This document shows, in pieces, positions 1-9,235 of a stretch of DNA of 64,000 nt (positions are counted from its first letter, which is position 1; each line of letters begins with the position of its first letter). The notes beneath the pieces were generated by a model. It saw only the letters and a program-made list of their open reading frames with translations. It searched no databases and was not told the origin of the DNA. A program made the translations under genes and the position numbers. This DNA comes from CAYPFY01 sp964410105 (GTDB taxonomy: Bacteria > Bacteroidota > Ignavibacteria > UBA10030 > SZUA-254): positions 186,001-250,000 of the forward strand of contig CAYPFY010000002.1 in NCBI GenBank assembly GCA_964410105.1, in the 5' to 3' direction.

Positions 1-1029
1 CCCATGTGGGCGAGGATGGTAGTGATCTGTGCAGGCGTCATCATGAACGTTCTCCTTGCCGTAGGCATCTTTTGGGGCATCCACTACGTACGCGGTACAT
101 ACATCCAGGAAACGACCGAAGTTGGATATGTGGCGGAAGGAAGCGTCGTTGAAAAGGGGGGTCTGAAGGCGGGGGATAAGATTCTGGCGATAAACGGCAA
201 GCCGGTCCACCACTGGGAGGAAGTTCAGACCGTCCTTTACATCGAAAACCTTGGGAACGAAGTAACCCTCGACGTCGACAGAAAGGGAAGATCGATCTCA
301 ATTTTTCTCCCCGCACGAGGCATCAAGCCCGGATCGGACAACCCGACCGAGATCGCCGTGGCGCACACGATTGCAACCATCGAAGTCGTGGAACCGAAAA
401 TGCCGGCGGAACAGCTGGGATTGAAGCCGGGAGACACCCTTGAAACCCTGAATGGGAGGTCGGTCAACTGGCCATCGATCGTCTCCCTGATCAAACAGAA
501 CGCCGGACGCCAGGTCACACTTGGCTGGAAGCGCGGGGTCACATCACTTTCGGGCACAATCACGGTAACGCCGGAGGGGCGAATAGGTATAAGAATCGGG
601 GGCAGATACATCGGACCGTCGCGGAAAATCAAGTATTCTCTCTTCGAAGCATTGGGAGAGGGAGTGAAAGATATTGGCCAATCGGTAAGCCTGTTCGCTC
701 TCACGATCAGCAAAGTATTCACGGGGCGTGCGACGCTCAAGGAGACCTTCGGGGGTCCGATAGCTATCGCCCAGCTCGCGACCCAGAGTGCGGAGTCGGG
801 ATTTCTGGTCTTTGTGTGGTTCATGGCCCAGCTAAGCATGAGCCTTGCCATTCTGAACATCCTCCCCATCCCCGCGCTCGATGGTGGCCATCTGGTCATG
901 CTCATTTATGAGAAAATATTCAGAAGGGAGATCCCGCATAAAGTAAAGGTTGCAATCCAGCAGGCGGGGGTTATAATCTTGCTGGCGTTTATGGCATTGG
1001 TCATTTACAACGATATTTCCAAGTTTTAG
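1..1029 (+). CDS. rseP: RseP-type site-2 zinc metalloprotease (3' part)
   Basis: Membrane-embedded site-2 protease that cleaves anti-sigma factors and other transmembrane substrates. The reading frame is open to the window edge: the codon before the first ATG reads Pro, and the KPMWAR context matches the family's 'W-R-M' segment that follows the first membrane helix. The N-terminal HExxH helix is therefore upstream of the window. Visible here are a membrane helix (about residues 5-25), two tandem PDZ domains (about 40-105 and 115-200), and the C-terminal membrane part with the family signature NILPIPALDGGH (around residue 290), which supplies the third zinc ligand. No terminator follows. Known family, partial gene, identification firm. 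Confidence 0.93.
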   Translation, partial: PMWARMVVICAGVIMNVLLAVGIFWGIHYVRGTYIQETTEVGYVAEGSVVEKGGLKAGDKILAINGKPVHHWEEVQTVLYIENLGNEVTLDVDRKGRSISIFLPARGIKPGSDNPTEIAVAHTIATIEVVEPKMPAEQLGLKPGDTLETLNGRSVNWPSIVSLIKQNAGRQVTLGWKRGVTSLSGTITVTPEGRIGIRIGGRYIGPSRKIKYSLFEALGEGVKDIGQSVSLFALTISKVFTGRATLKETFGGPIAIAQLATQSAESGFLVFVWFMAQLSMSLAILNILPIPALDGGHLVMLIYEKIFRREIPHKVKVAIQQAGVIILLAFMALVIYNDISKF

Positions 1030-1111
1030 ACTTTCCTGGTGATTACTGCCACATCCTCCTTCCGTCTACCCACGGTTTTAACGATATTGTACCTCAAAGT
1101 CTGGAGCAAAG

Positions 1112-2176
1112 ATGAAAGCCAAAAGGATTTTCAGGGTACTTCTGTTTCTGGGAGCTGCGCAGGCTGCAAGCGTTAACGGCGGGGCGCGGGCGCAATGCCC
1201 CATCACACTCGGAGTGAGCTATACGCCGGCACAGCAGCTTTCCGTTGCGGACATTGACTTTGCGCACTTCGAAAGCCGCAGCCTACTCTTCACGATGAAT
1301 ATCAGCAATACAGGTGGAACGACCGCCTACGCTAACCTGGACATTGATCTTCAGGCCACGCTCGCAAGCAGCGGACCGATTCATGATCACCTCATGTTCG
1401 TTTCAAAGACATTCGGTATTCCTGCCGGCGGAAGCGTCATCACCAACCTAAACCTGGGACGAGGCGGGGGGATCAAAGATTCCATGTTCATCTTTCCCCA
1501 GGAGATGAAGGACAAAGTACAGGATGTGGCCCTTGGGACAGGAAAATTTCCGGCGGGGACATACACATTCACCCTCAAACTCAATCCTCAGGGGTGCGGC
1601 ATTGTCACGACCGAGCCAATCGTATTCATCATTGAGAATGCATCGCGCGTAGAGCTCCGTTCTCCCCGTGACGGCGAGACGGTGAACCAATTCCCGCTTT
1701 TAGAATTCTATCAGGATGGAAGGAGCGCGATATTGACGGTGTCCGAAAAGTCAGGGGCTCAATCGAGGGAAGATGCCATCGACAGGAGGCCCCCCATGCT
1801 CGAGGTAGAGCTGAACGGTGTCAATTCATTTCTGTACGCTGGCGGGCGTCCGCTCGAAAGCGGGAAGGAGTATGTCTGGCGAGTTGTTGAGAAGCAACTC
1901 GGTGCCGGGGGAACATTCGCCTCCGTGACAAGTCCGATCGGCCTGTTCCGGGTTTCTGCTGATGCGTCGGCGAATGCGGACGACGCGATCCTTGCGGCGC
2001 TGGAAGAGATGCTAGGTCCCCGGTACTCGGCCCTCTTCACGCAGCTGAGAAACGGCGGATACAAGCTCTCGGGGCATTACGACTTAAACGGGACAGCTCT
2101 TTCCCAGTCCGACCTGCTCACGCTGATCAACGAACTGAGGGCAATTGCGGACGGCATCGATCTGAGCCTTGAATAA
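1112..2176 (+). CDS. Hypothetical secreted protein upstream of FecR-like gene
   Basis: I do not recognise this 354-residue protein. It begins with a Sec signal peptide (hydrophobic stretch about 9-25, likely cleavage near GARA-QC), so it is exported. The first half (about 30-175) is beta-rich and Gly/Thr-rich. The middle (about 180-285) resembles a fibronectin-III-like or Ig-like domain, with SPRDGETV and EYVWRVVE motifs of the kind found in bacterial envelope repeats. The last 60 residues look helical. A clear Shine-Dalgarno (GGAG, six bases before the ATG) supports the start. It is followed after 6-12 bases by the FecR-domain gene, so the two are probably cotranscribed and may work together at the cell envelope. 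Confidence 0.75.
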   Translation: MKAKRIFRVLLFLGAAQAASVNGGARAQCPITLGVSYTPAQQLSVADIDFAHFESRSLLFTMNISNTGGTTAYANLDIDLQATLASSGPIHDHLMFVSKTFGIPAGGSVITNLNLGRGGGIKDSMFIFPQEMKDKVQDVALGTGKFPAGTYTFTLKLNPQGCGIVTTEPIVFIIENASRVELRSPRDGETVNQFPLLEFYQDGRSAILTVSEKSGAQSREDAIDRRPPMLEVELNGVNSFLYAGGRPLESGKEYVWRVVEKQLGAGGTFASVTSPIGLFRVSADASANADDAILAALEEMLGPRYSALFTQLRNGGYKLSGHYDLNGTALSQSDLLTLINELRAIADGIDLSLE

Positions 2177-2188
2177 AGGAGAATGGGC

Positions 2189-2896
2189 ATGGACAGACCT
2201 TTCATGGTGAAGTTTATCATCGTCTGCATCATCGGCGCCGTCGTAGCGACGAGCGACCAGGGGCAGGCGTCAGACGCATCTACCCTTGCCCTGGTTTTCA
2301 AGACCGTGCAGGATGTAACAAGGAAAGCAGAGGCCGCGGGTGAATGGATCAAGACGGTAAAGGGTGAAAACCTCACCTCAGGTGACCAGGTCAAGACCGG
2401 CAAGCTCTCGCTTGCAATTGTAAAATTCCTCGACAATAGCGTCCTTCGCGTGCGCGAGCAATCAATCCTGACCGTGAGCGGCGAGGGTTCACGAGGATCC
2501 CTGATTCGGACGATCCAGCTCACCGGTGGATCGTTCGGATTCGATGTCAAGAAGCAGAGACAGAACGAGCAATTCCGGCTCACGTCACCCACGTCAGTTG
2601 CCTCTATCCGTGGCACAAAGGGAAAGTGGAGCGGCGGTGCGGGAAGCGACACACTTGTCGTTGGAGAAGGCCTGGTAAACCTGCGGAACAGCGCATCGGG
2701 CAAAGACGTCGAAGTGGGAGCCGGTTTCATCGGTTTCTCAAATCAGGACGGGTCGGTGAGCGTGCGGCAGGCGACGAAGCAGGAGCTAGCCGATGCGAAT
2801 ACTGCGGCAACCGGTGATACAGGGAACGAGCTGAAGCTCGAACTCCGTGATTCGCAGGGAAACAAAAAGGAACTGAAACTGAGATACAACCGGTGA
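2189..2896 (+). CDS. FecR-domain periplasmic protein
   Basis: A 235-residue protein with an N-terminal signal peptide (about 1-25) and one FecR domain (about 35-165). The FecR fold is seen in VKGENLTSGDQVKTGK, the LRVREQSILTV strand and the SPTSVASIRGTKG motif, which is the usual FecR core. FecR domains sit in the periplasm and pass on or scaffold envelope signals. Here there is no FecI sigma factor next door; the partners are a large outer-membrane protein and a CHASE2 cyclase. The ATG at 2189 is chosen over the one at 2183 because AAGGAG is seven bases from it and only one base from the other. The C-terminus is charged and probably disordered. Confidence 0.85.
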   Translation: MDRPFMVKFIIVCIIGAVVATSDQGQASDASTLALVFKTVQDVTRKAEAAGEWIKTVKGENLTSGDQVKTGKLSLAIVKFLDNSVLRVREQSILTVSGEGSRGSLIRTIQLTGGSFGFDVKKQRQNEQFRLTSPTSVASIRGTKGKWSGGAGSDTLVVGEGLVNLRNSASGKDVEVGAGFIGFSNQDGSVSVRQATKQELADANTAATGDTGNELKLELRDSQGNKKELKLRYNR

Positions 2897-2961
2897 TGAT
2901 CGTGCAGAGAGATTGGAACATGGGTACTTCAGAAAGACTTCGATAAAAGAGCGCCGAATCT

Positions 2962-5415
2962 GTGCGACCCGCCGCGAGCCACACACCGCGCCATCCTGGT
3001 TGGATACTCCTCGCCTGTCTGGTCGCTTCCGCCGCATCGACAGCCCAGATAAGCGAGAGGATCTCCCAGGTCAACGTCGGAACAGCCAGGGCGGGCAGCC
3101 CGCTCGCGATCCATGCACAGCTCCTACAGCCTGAGTTACTCGCCCGCGTAGAACTCTCCTACAGGCAGTTCGGCGAAACCAACTTTCACCGGCTCGAGAT
3201 GGCCGTCACGGGGAATGACGCAGCTGTGACGATTCCTGTGGTTGCGGCACCGATTCTCGAATACTATTTCGTCCTCACATTCCGAGCGCCCGTCCCTCCT
3301 GAAACATACCCCCTTGAGAATCCGGAGCAACAGCCGCTCAAGGTAAGCATAGAGACGGCGATGAGCCCCGAACGCCTCATCCTGTTGAGCCCCGAGGCCG
3401 GGGAATCACTGCGATCGCCGGATGTGCTCATTTCTTTTTCCCTCATCAATTTCGACTCAACCCTGGATCGGTCAAAAATCTCCGTCACGGTGGACGGAGC
3501 AGATTTCTCTGAAAAAACGGCACAGACGGGTGATCTTGTCGTTCTCAGGCCAGAAAATTTCACAAGCCTTGGAACCGGGGTTCACACTCTTAAAATTCAG
3601 GTCTATGATATTCAGGGAAGATTGCTTGAAGGATTCTCAAGATATTTCTCCGTGGCGGGACCTGGGGAGACAAGGTCAATGGCGGGGGAGGCTGGCCTGT
3701 GGACATACAGCTCCTCGCTTCAGCTTGAAACGCGCAATGAGAACATATCAAGCGACGTGCAGTCGTATAATCGTGTGACGCTTGCGGCCAGCGGGCACAG
3801 TGGGCAGTTTGACATCAACGGGAAATTATTCGTGACCAATGAGGAAAAATCAGACCGCCAGCCGCAAAACCGCTTCTTCGTTGAAGGAGTGTCTCCGTGG
3901 TTGCGGATCGGATACGGAGACGCCTATCCTGTTTTCCCTGATCTTCTCATGAATGGAAAGCGCGTCCGAGGTATTACGGGCAACCTCATGCTTGGCAAAT
4001 TCAATCTTGACATCAGCCAGGGGGAGATCGTCCGATCAATCGAAGGGAACCTCCTCTCCACCTTTCCCCGTGAAAGCCTTGCCACGCAGCAGGCGAGCGA
4101 CCCTTCGGCGTCGTTCGACTCAATTCATACGGCCCCCTCCTGGGCGAAAATACGATATGGTATGCTCAGCAGGACCCTCTTCGTCATCAGGCCGAGCTTC
4201 GGACGAAGAGACGAATCACACATCGGTTTCACATACCTGAAATCTAAAGACGACTTGAGCTCGATACGCTACGGAGTGAAGCCGCAGGAGAACCTCGTCA
4301 TCGGATCCGATCTCCTCCTCACATTTGATCAGAGGAGGCTCGAACTCACCGGGCAGGCCGCCGTGAGCGCGACAAACAGAGACATCACCGGCGGGACCTT
4401 CACCGATGAGCAGATCGATCAATTATACCCCGACTCGACATACAAGAAATCCACGAGGGATAATATCCGGCGCATACGTGACATCATCTCCCCTTTCATC
4501 ACCGTGAATGAAAACCTTGTCCCTCTTAGCGCAAAAAACCTCCCGACGCTGTCATACGAAGCGACCCTTTTTCTCAACTACTTTTCCAACAGCCTTAGAA
4601 TATCGGCCCTGAGACACGGCGAGAGCTACGAATCATTCGGACAATCTTTCCTGAGAACGGATGTGGGGGGATACAGCATCTCTGACCGCGTCCGGATCGT
4701 GGATGGGCAGATCTCGATCACGGCGGGGGTCGAGCGAATGAATGACAACACTGCAGACACGAAGGCCTCAACGACGACCGGAACGACGGCAAACATCGGA
4801 GTTTCGTATTATCCGAGGACGGAAGCGCCATCAGTCACCGTTGCCTACCTTCGTGCGGCGAACTCAAACGGCAGGCCGCTATCCGATACGCTCTTCGCCA
4901 TTGAAGACCGGACAAACCGTGTGATTATCCAGCTCGGCAAATCGTTCGTCCTTGGAGAGCATCACACCGCATCCCTAAGCGTAAGCACATCATCCCGCGA
5001 CGATCAAAGCTACCGTGATCTTGACACACGGACGACATCAGTCTCTCTCAACAACATCACACGATACTCAATTCCGCTGGAGACGTCGGTAGGATTCTCA
5101 GTCTCCTCGAGCATGTTTGCCTTACCCGACACATCCGGAGGAACAACATCGAAACGGGCACCGCTTTCATACACAAGCCTGACCGCGCTGGCCCGCTATC
5201 GTCTCGCAGAAGATCGCTTACGCCTCCAGGGTTCGGTGACTCCCACTTTGGGCGACATCCAGCGCGTCCTTGTGGATTTAGGGAGCGAGTACTTTTTCGC
5301 CCAAAACCTCAGCCTCCAAACAACGCTTGGCCTCTTCTTCAACTCCAGGCTCTACCAGACGGCTGGGAACACCAATGATATAATCTGGAGCATAGTTCTG
5401 CGCGCGGGCCTCTGA
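2962..5415 (+). CDS. Large outer-membrane beta-barrel protein with Ig-like N-terminus
   Basis: An 817-residue exported protein not assigned to a named family. A signal peptide (about 10-28, ending in ASTAQ) is followed by two beta-rich Ig-like segments (about 35-125 and 135-232) and then a long stretch of alternating polar and hydrophobic strands (about 240-817), as in an outer-membrane barrel. The start is GTG at 2962: an in-frame stop lies at 2944-2946 and no other start codon comes before. The gene sits 65 bases after the FecR gene and seven before the CHASE2 cyclase, so the set reads as one transcription unit. My inference is that it is the outer-membrane component of that unit; the barrel call rests on composition only. 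Confidence 0.75.
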   Translation: MRPAASHTPRHPGWILLACLVASAASTAQISERISQVNVGTARAGSPLAIHAQLLQPELLARVELSYRQFGETNFHRLEMAVTGNDAAVTIPVVAAPILEYYFVLTFRAPVPPETYPLENPEQQPLKVSIETAMSPERLILLSPEAGESLRSPDVLISFSLINFDSTLDRSKISVTVDGADFSEKTAQTGDLVVLRPENFTSLGTGVHTLKIQVYDIQGRLLEGFSRYFSVAGPGETRSMAGEAGLWTYSSSLQLETRNENISSDVQSYNRVTLAASGHSGQFDINGKLFVTNEEKSDRQPQNRFFVEGVSPWLRIGYGDAYPVFPDLLMNGKRVRGITGNLMLGKFNLDISQGEIVRSIEGNLLSTFPRESLATQQASDPSASFDSIHTAPSWAKIRYGMLSRTLFVIRPSFGRRDESHIGFTYLKSKDDLSSIRYGVKPQENLVIGSDLLLTFDQRRLELTGQAAVSATNRDITGGTFTDEQIDQLYPDSTYKKSTRDNIRRIRDIISPFITVNENLVPLSAKNLPTLSYEATLFLNYFSNSLRISALRHGESYESFGQSFLRTDVGGYSISDRVRIVDGQISITAGVERMNDNTADTKASTTTGTTANIGVSYYPRTEAPSVTVAYLRAANSNGRPLSDTLFAIEDRTNRVIIQLGKSFVLGEHHTASLSVSTSSRDDQSYRDLDTRTTSVSLNNITRYSIPLETSVGFSVSSSMFALPDTSGGTTSKRAPLSYTSLTALARYRLAEDRLRLQGSVTPTLGDIQRVLVDLGSEYFFAQNLSLQTTLGLFFNSRLYQTAGNTNDIIWSIVLRAGL

Positions 5416-5422
5416 GGTTAAC

Positions 5423-7627
5423 ATGAGACGCTGGTTTTCAAAACCTCTCCGCATTTTCCTCACCCACATCGGAATCAGCTTCATAGTCGCCGCGTTCGTC
5501 CTCATCCTTACACAGGACATACTCGGGGGATTCCCCCCGCTTCACCGGGCAGAGCTTGCATTAATCGATCTCCGTTTTCAGCAACGGGGGACGAACACCG
5601 CCATCCGGAACACATCGAACGTCGTCATCGTCGAGATATCGGAAGAGTCATTCAAATCACTTCCGGAGAGATGGCCCTGGCCGCGCTCCTATTACACACG
5701 TGCCATACGAAACCTCAGGAAGGCTGGGGCGAAAGCTATCGGCCTCGACGTGATCCTGAGTTCGCCGGATGGACAGCACCCGGAAAACGATCGGGAGTTC
5801 CGCGATGCCTTGCGCCAAACGGGAAATGTCGTCCTGGCAGGAAAACTCGAGACCGACGAACACCGCGGGATCCTGCAGGAACGCGGTGAGCGTTATGGAA
5901 ATTTCTACATAGACTCCACGAGCTCCATGGGACTGGTTAACGCGCGGGAAGACGTAGACGGGGTCTTACGCCGGTACATGCCCTACATATACGATCCGGC
6001 ACGGGACAGGAACATCCCCACATTTTCCATGGCCGTCGTGAACACTTATTTCGCACGGCCGAAAACTGCGACGGCAGAACCGGATCGGGGCCGTTTCGAT
6101 TATGGGGACCGTTCGATTCCCCAATTCGATCCGACCTCATTCCTCATCAACTACTACGGCCCGTCGAACACATTCAGGCGAATCAACATTGCCGACGTGC
6201 TCGACGACGTTGATTTTCAGACAACGGAAGAGCGCAACAACCCCGGGGTACAGATAAACACGTTCGACGATCCGGAGAACGGGTATCTCTATGATGGGAC
6301 ATTCGAGGGAAAGATTGTTCTCATCGGATCGACGATGCCGGAGGACAAGGACCTCTTCCCGGTCTCCATCGCTGAGGGTCGCCAGGAGGGCGACAACAAA
6401 ATGTATGGCGTCGAGATTCATGCAAACGTCGTACAAAACATCGTCGACAGAAACTTCATCACACGCCAGCCCTTCTGGCTAACGGCCCTCGTCGTTTTCG
6501 GCCTCAGCCTCTTCACTTTCGTATTCACAGCGGCTCTTAAGGGCATTCGCACGAAGTACAGCTACATGGTCGAGGTGCTCGGAGTTGCTATCATCATGGC
6601 GGAACTTTTTATCATATACTGGGCATCGATTCGGCTCTTCATCGACTGGAATTTTCTGGCGGATATGACAAGCCCATTCCTCGCCGTCATCATCTGCTAT
6701 GTCGGAAGCACCGTGTATAACTACGTCACCGAGAGGAAGCAAAAGGCCCTTATAAAAAGCATGTTCAGCCGGTACGTCAGCCCGACCGTCGTCGACGAGC
6801 TGGTTGCGAATCCTGAGAAACTCAGGCTGGGGGGAGAGCGGAAGGAGGTCACCGTCTTCTTCAGCGACATCGAGAATTTTACACGGATTTCGGAGAAATT
6901 GTCTCCTGAAAATCTTGTCACAGTCCTCAATGAATACTTAAGCATGATGACTTCCATCATCCTCCTCAACAACGGGACCCTTGACAAATACGAAGGTGAT
7001 GCCATCGTGGCCTTCTGGGGAGCACCGCTTCCGCAGAAGGATCATGCCGTTCGCGCTTGCAAGACCGCGATCCAGATGCAGCATGCCCTGAACGGAATGA
7101 GAGAAGCCTGGAGAAGCGAGGGAAAGCCGATGCTGGCGGCACGGATCGGCATCAATACGGGGGAGGCGATAGTGGGGAATATGGGAGGGGCGAACAGGTT
7201 CGACTACACGGTGATCGGCGACAGCGTCAACCTAGGAGCACGGCTTGAAAGCGCCAACAAACAGTACGGCACCGATATTATGATCAGCGAGAGCACCTAC
7301 AAGCAGGTGAGGGAGAAAGTCTTTGCAAGGGAACTGGACATGCTGATCGTAGCGGGGAAAACGGAGCCGATACGGGTGTACGAGGTCCTAGCGATGCTCG
7401 AAGACGGAATAGAACCCGAGCGCATTCAATTCGCCGAGCGGTACATGCTCGGGATTGCCGCATACCGGAAGAGACAGTGGCGGGACGCCATTGGTCATTT
7501 TGTCAGGGCGCTTGAGCTTGTGCCGGGAGATCCCCCCAGCCAGATGTACATCGAGCGGTCCCACACATACATTGCATCGCCTCCCCCGGATGACTGGAAC
7601 GGGGTTTTCGTTCTGCGCACAAAATAG
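5423..7627 (+). CDS. CHASE2-domain class III adenylate cyclase
   Basis: A membrane receptor cyclase of 734 residues. An N-terminal anchor (about 12-32) is followed by an extracytoplasmic CHASE2 sensor (about 40-345), three membrane helices (about 350-430) and a cytoplasmic class III cyclase domain (about 470-650). Both metal-binding aspartates are present (D482 in FFSDIENFT, D526 in DKYEGD), as are the YTVIGDSVNLGARLE segment with its transition-state Asn and Arg, and a lysine (K522) in the base-specifying position, which favours ATP and hence cAMP. The tail after 660 resembles one TPR. A good Shine-Dalgarno (GAGG) lies five bases before the ATG. It is the last gene of the FecR/outer-membrane unit and ends two bases from a convergent gene. 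Confidence 0.92.
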   Translation: MRRWFSKPLRIFLTHIGISFIVAAFVLILTQDILGGFPPLHRAELALIDLRFQQRGTNTAIRNTSNVVIVEISEESFKSLPERWPWPRSYYTRAIRNLRKAGAKAIGLDVILSSPDGQHPENDREFRDALRQTGNVVLAGKLETDEHRGILQERGERYGNFYIDSTSSMGLVNAREDVDGVLRRYMPYIYDPARDRNIPTFSMAVVNTYFARPKTATAEPDRGRFDYGDRSIPQFDPTSFLINYYGPSNTFRRINIADVLDDVDFQTTEERNNPGVQINTFDDPENGYLYDGTFEGKIVLIGSTMPEDKDLFPVSIAEGRQEGDNKMYGVEIHANVVQNIVDRNFITRQPFWLTALVVFGLSLFTFVFTAALKGIRTKYSYMVEVLGVAIIMAELFIIYWASIRLFIDWNFLADMTSPFLAVIICYVGSTVYNYVTERKQKALIKSMFSRYVSPTVVDELVANPEKLRLGGERKEVTVFFSDIENFTRISEKLSPENLVTVLNEYLSMMTSIILLNNGTLDKYEGDAIVAFWGAPLPQKDHAVRACKTAIQMQHALNGMREAWRSEGKPMLAARIGINTGEAIVGNMGGANRFDYTVIGDSVNLGARLESANKQYGTDIMISESTYKQVREKVFARELDMLIVAGKTEPIRVYEVLAMLEDGIEPERIQFAERYMLGIAAYRKRQWRDAIGHFVRALELVPGDPPSQMYIERSHTYIASPPPDDWNGVFVLRTK

Positions 7628-7629
7628 GA

Positions 7630-8181
7630 TCAGAACCTCAGTGATGATAGCAGCGTCTGTTGTGCTGAGAAGACGCTGGGAAGCTCCCCATCCGACCGCG
7701 ACGCTCCAAAAACCCTTGCCTCGCACTCGTAAAACCTGCTGCGGGCTGTGAAAACCACAATCCGGCGCCTGCCGGATCCGTCGCCAAGTTCATAGCCGCA
7801 ATACTTTTTCCCCCGAAATTCAAACTCCTTCAACTCGGAAGCCTGTACGTGAAGGGCCTCGCCGTGGAACGCCGCGCTGATATGAGCCAGGAGCATCACC
7901 CCCTCGTTCAGAACCCTCTGGGCAGAAAGCCGATCGAGCGAAAGGATCTTCAGCGAAAGGGAGGCTGTGAGATCGTTCTTGACTATCCAAGCCGTGAGCG
8001 CCGGCGTCAGCGTATCCTCCAATGACGAAAACCATCCCTGCGGGATTTTCCCGGTCAGAACGCCATCCCGCGAATGAAACACATCGTCCGATAGAGGATA
8101 GTCGTTGGAATAGGGACCTGTAGTGGTGCACGAGGCGGCGATAAGAGCGATGAAGCAGCAGGAGGCTCTCGTTATCAGCAC
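7630..8181 (-). CDS. Small hypothetical lipoprotein
   Basis: A 183-residue protein with a lipoprotein signal: a basic start, a hydrophobic core and a lipobox ending IAAS-C at Cys18, so it should be lipid-anchored in the envelope. The mature part has a mixed alpha/beta pattern (GKIPQGWFSS near 44-53 resembles PsbP/Mog1-like 'P-x-G-W' motifs). The family is not certain. It follows the PorV-like gene without any gap (start adjacent to that gene's stop), making it the third gene of the dnaX operon. It is convergent with the cyclase gene, with only two bases between the stops, and no separate terminator is visible. Confidence 0.75.
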   Translation of the reverse strand: MLITRASCCFIALIAASCTTTGPYSNDYPLSDDVFHSRDGVLTGKIPQGWFSSLEDTLTPALTAWIVKNDLTASLSLKILSLDRLSAQRVLNEGVMLLAHISAAFHGEALHVQASELKEFEFRGKKYCGYELGDGSGRRRIVVFTARSRFYECEARVFGASRSDGELPSVFSAQQTLLSSLRF

Positions 8182-9213
8182 TTATTCGCCACCGCGAGCA
8201 AATTGTTCCGCTTGCAGCGTGAAGGTAAGCGAGATGCGGTGGGTGTCATCAAGTTGACCCACGGCATCGAATTTAGAAAAACAATAGTCGATATCAAGTT
8301 TCGAGAGATGAATGCCGGTGCCGAAATTGGGGGACCCGATATCGCTGATCCCGGCGCGGACGGCAATCGCTCTTTGAAAGTCAAACTCAAGGCCGCCGTG
8401 GAAATCGAAGCTTACCCTACCGATATGCGCATTCGACGCCGATTTTCGCCCTTCAAACCGGGTATCCACGTCAACGGTCGGTGAAAATCTGCCTCCGAGC
8501 GCGTCGATGAAATATGCCGCTCCGAGCTTGAGAGTCGGGGAGATCAGCTCGTTCCTCCCGTTATTCCAGGCGATGAGGGTAGTTGTCAGATCCTGGAAAT
8601 TCGCACCGAGGGCAACCCTTTCGTCGATGACATACTGGACCCCAGCATCGAACCCTATGCCTGTTGCAGTTTGACCGCCGTTCTGACGGCGGATAAACTT
8701 CAGATTCAACCCATACGATAAATCATGAGTGAGTCTCCGGGCGTACGAAAAATAAAATGCCCAATCGGCGGTATTAAAGTACCGAATCTTGCTATAATCA
8801 ATTTCATTCTGATCCGGCAGGCCGTCGTTATTCTGATCGACCCAGGCGTCCTTCGTATTAGCAACATTATCGACGCCCAAGCGAATAACGCTCAGTCCCA
8901 AAGTCGACGTCATCCCGACCGGAAGGGCCACGGCGGCATAATCGTAATTTACAAGGCTGCCGAAGCGCTCGTCGTGCATGAGGGCAATTTGTGGATATGA
9001 CAGGGAGGAAAGCCCGGCGGGATTCCAGTAACCTGCCGTCACATCATTGGCGAGGGCGGCATAGGAGCTCCCGAGTCCCAGAGCCCGTCCGCCGACTCCA
9101 ATCGCAATAAACTCCCCCGCATATTTACCTGTGGAAGCAGACGAAGATTCTGAGGAAAGACAGAGAATTGCTGCAGCTGCGAGAAAAACCGAGCGTCGGA
9201 GAAGTCGAATCAT
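8182..9213 (-). CDS. PorV/PorQ-family outer-membrane protein
   Basis: A 343-residue outer-membrane barrel protein of the PorV/PorQ (FadL-like) group. After a signal peptide (about 5-27) the mature N-terminus has the diagnostic block with GVGGRALGLGSSYAALAND and YWNPAGLSSL (about 35-70). PorV in type IX secretion carries cargo to the surface; related proteins have other or unknown roles, so the exact function is open. A longer frame runs up to 9294 inside dnaX. I place the start at the ATG at 9213 because the signal peptide begins there and the extra residues are not signal-like. It overlaps nothing and follows the dnaX stop by 22 bases. Confidence 0.85.
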   Translation of the reverse strand: MIRLLRRSVFLAAAAILCLSSESSSASTGKYAGEFIAIGVGGRALGLGSSYAALANDVTAGYWNPAGLSSLSYPQIALMHDERFGSLVNYDYAAVALPVGMTSTLGLSVIRLGVDNVANTKDAWVDQNNDGLPDQNEIDYSKIRYFNTADWAFYFSYARRLTHDLSYGLNLKFIRRQNGGQTATGIGFDAGVQYVIDERVALGANFQDLTTTLIAWNNGRNELISPTLKLGAAYFIDALGGRFSPTVDVDTRFEGRKSASNAHIGRVSFDFHGGLEFDFQRAIAVRAGISDIGSPNFGTGIHLSKLDIDYCFSKFDAVGQLDDTHRISLTFTLQAEQFARGGE

Positions 9214-9235
9214 AGAGCGGGACCCGCCGTGAACC

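Noticed and set aside
2077..2730. 217-codon open frame on the minus strand
   Set aside because: Antisense to the FecR gene; Ser/Pro/Thr-rich shadow of a GC-skewed coding region.
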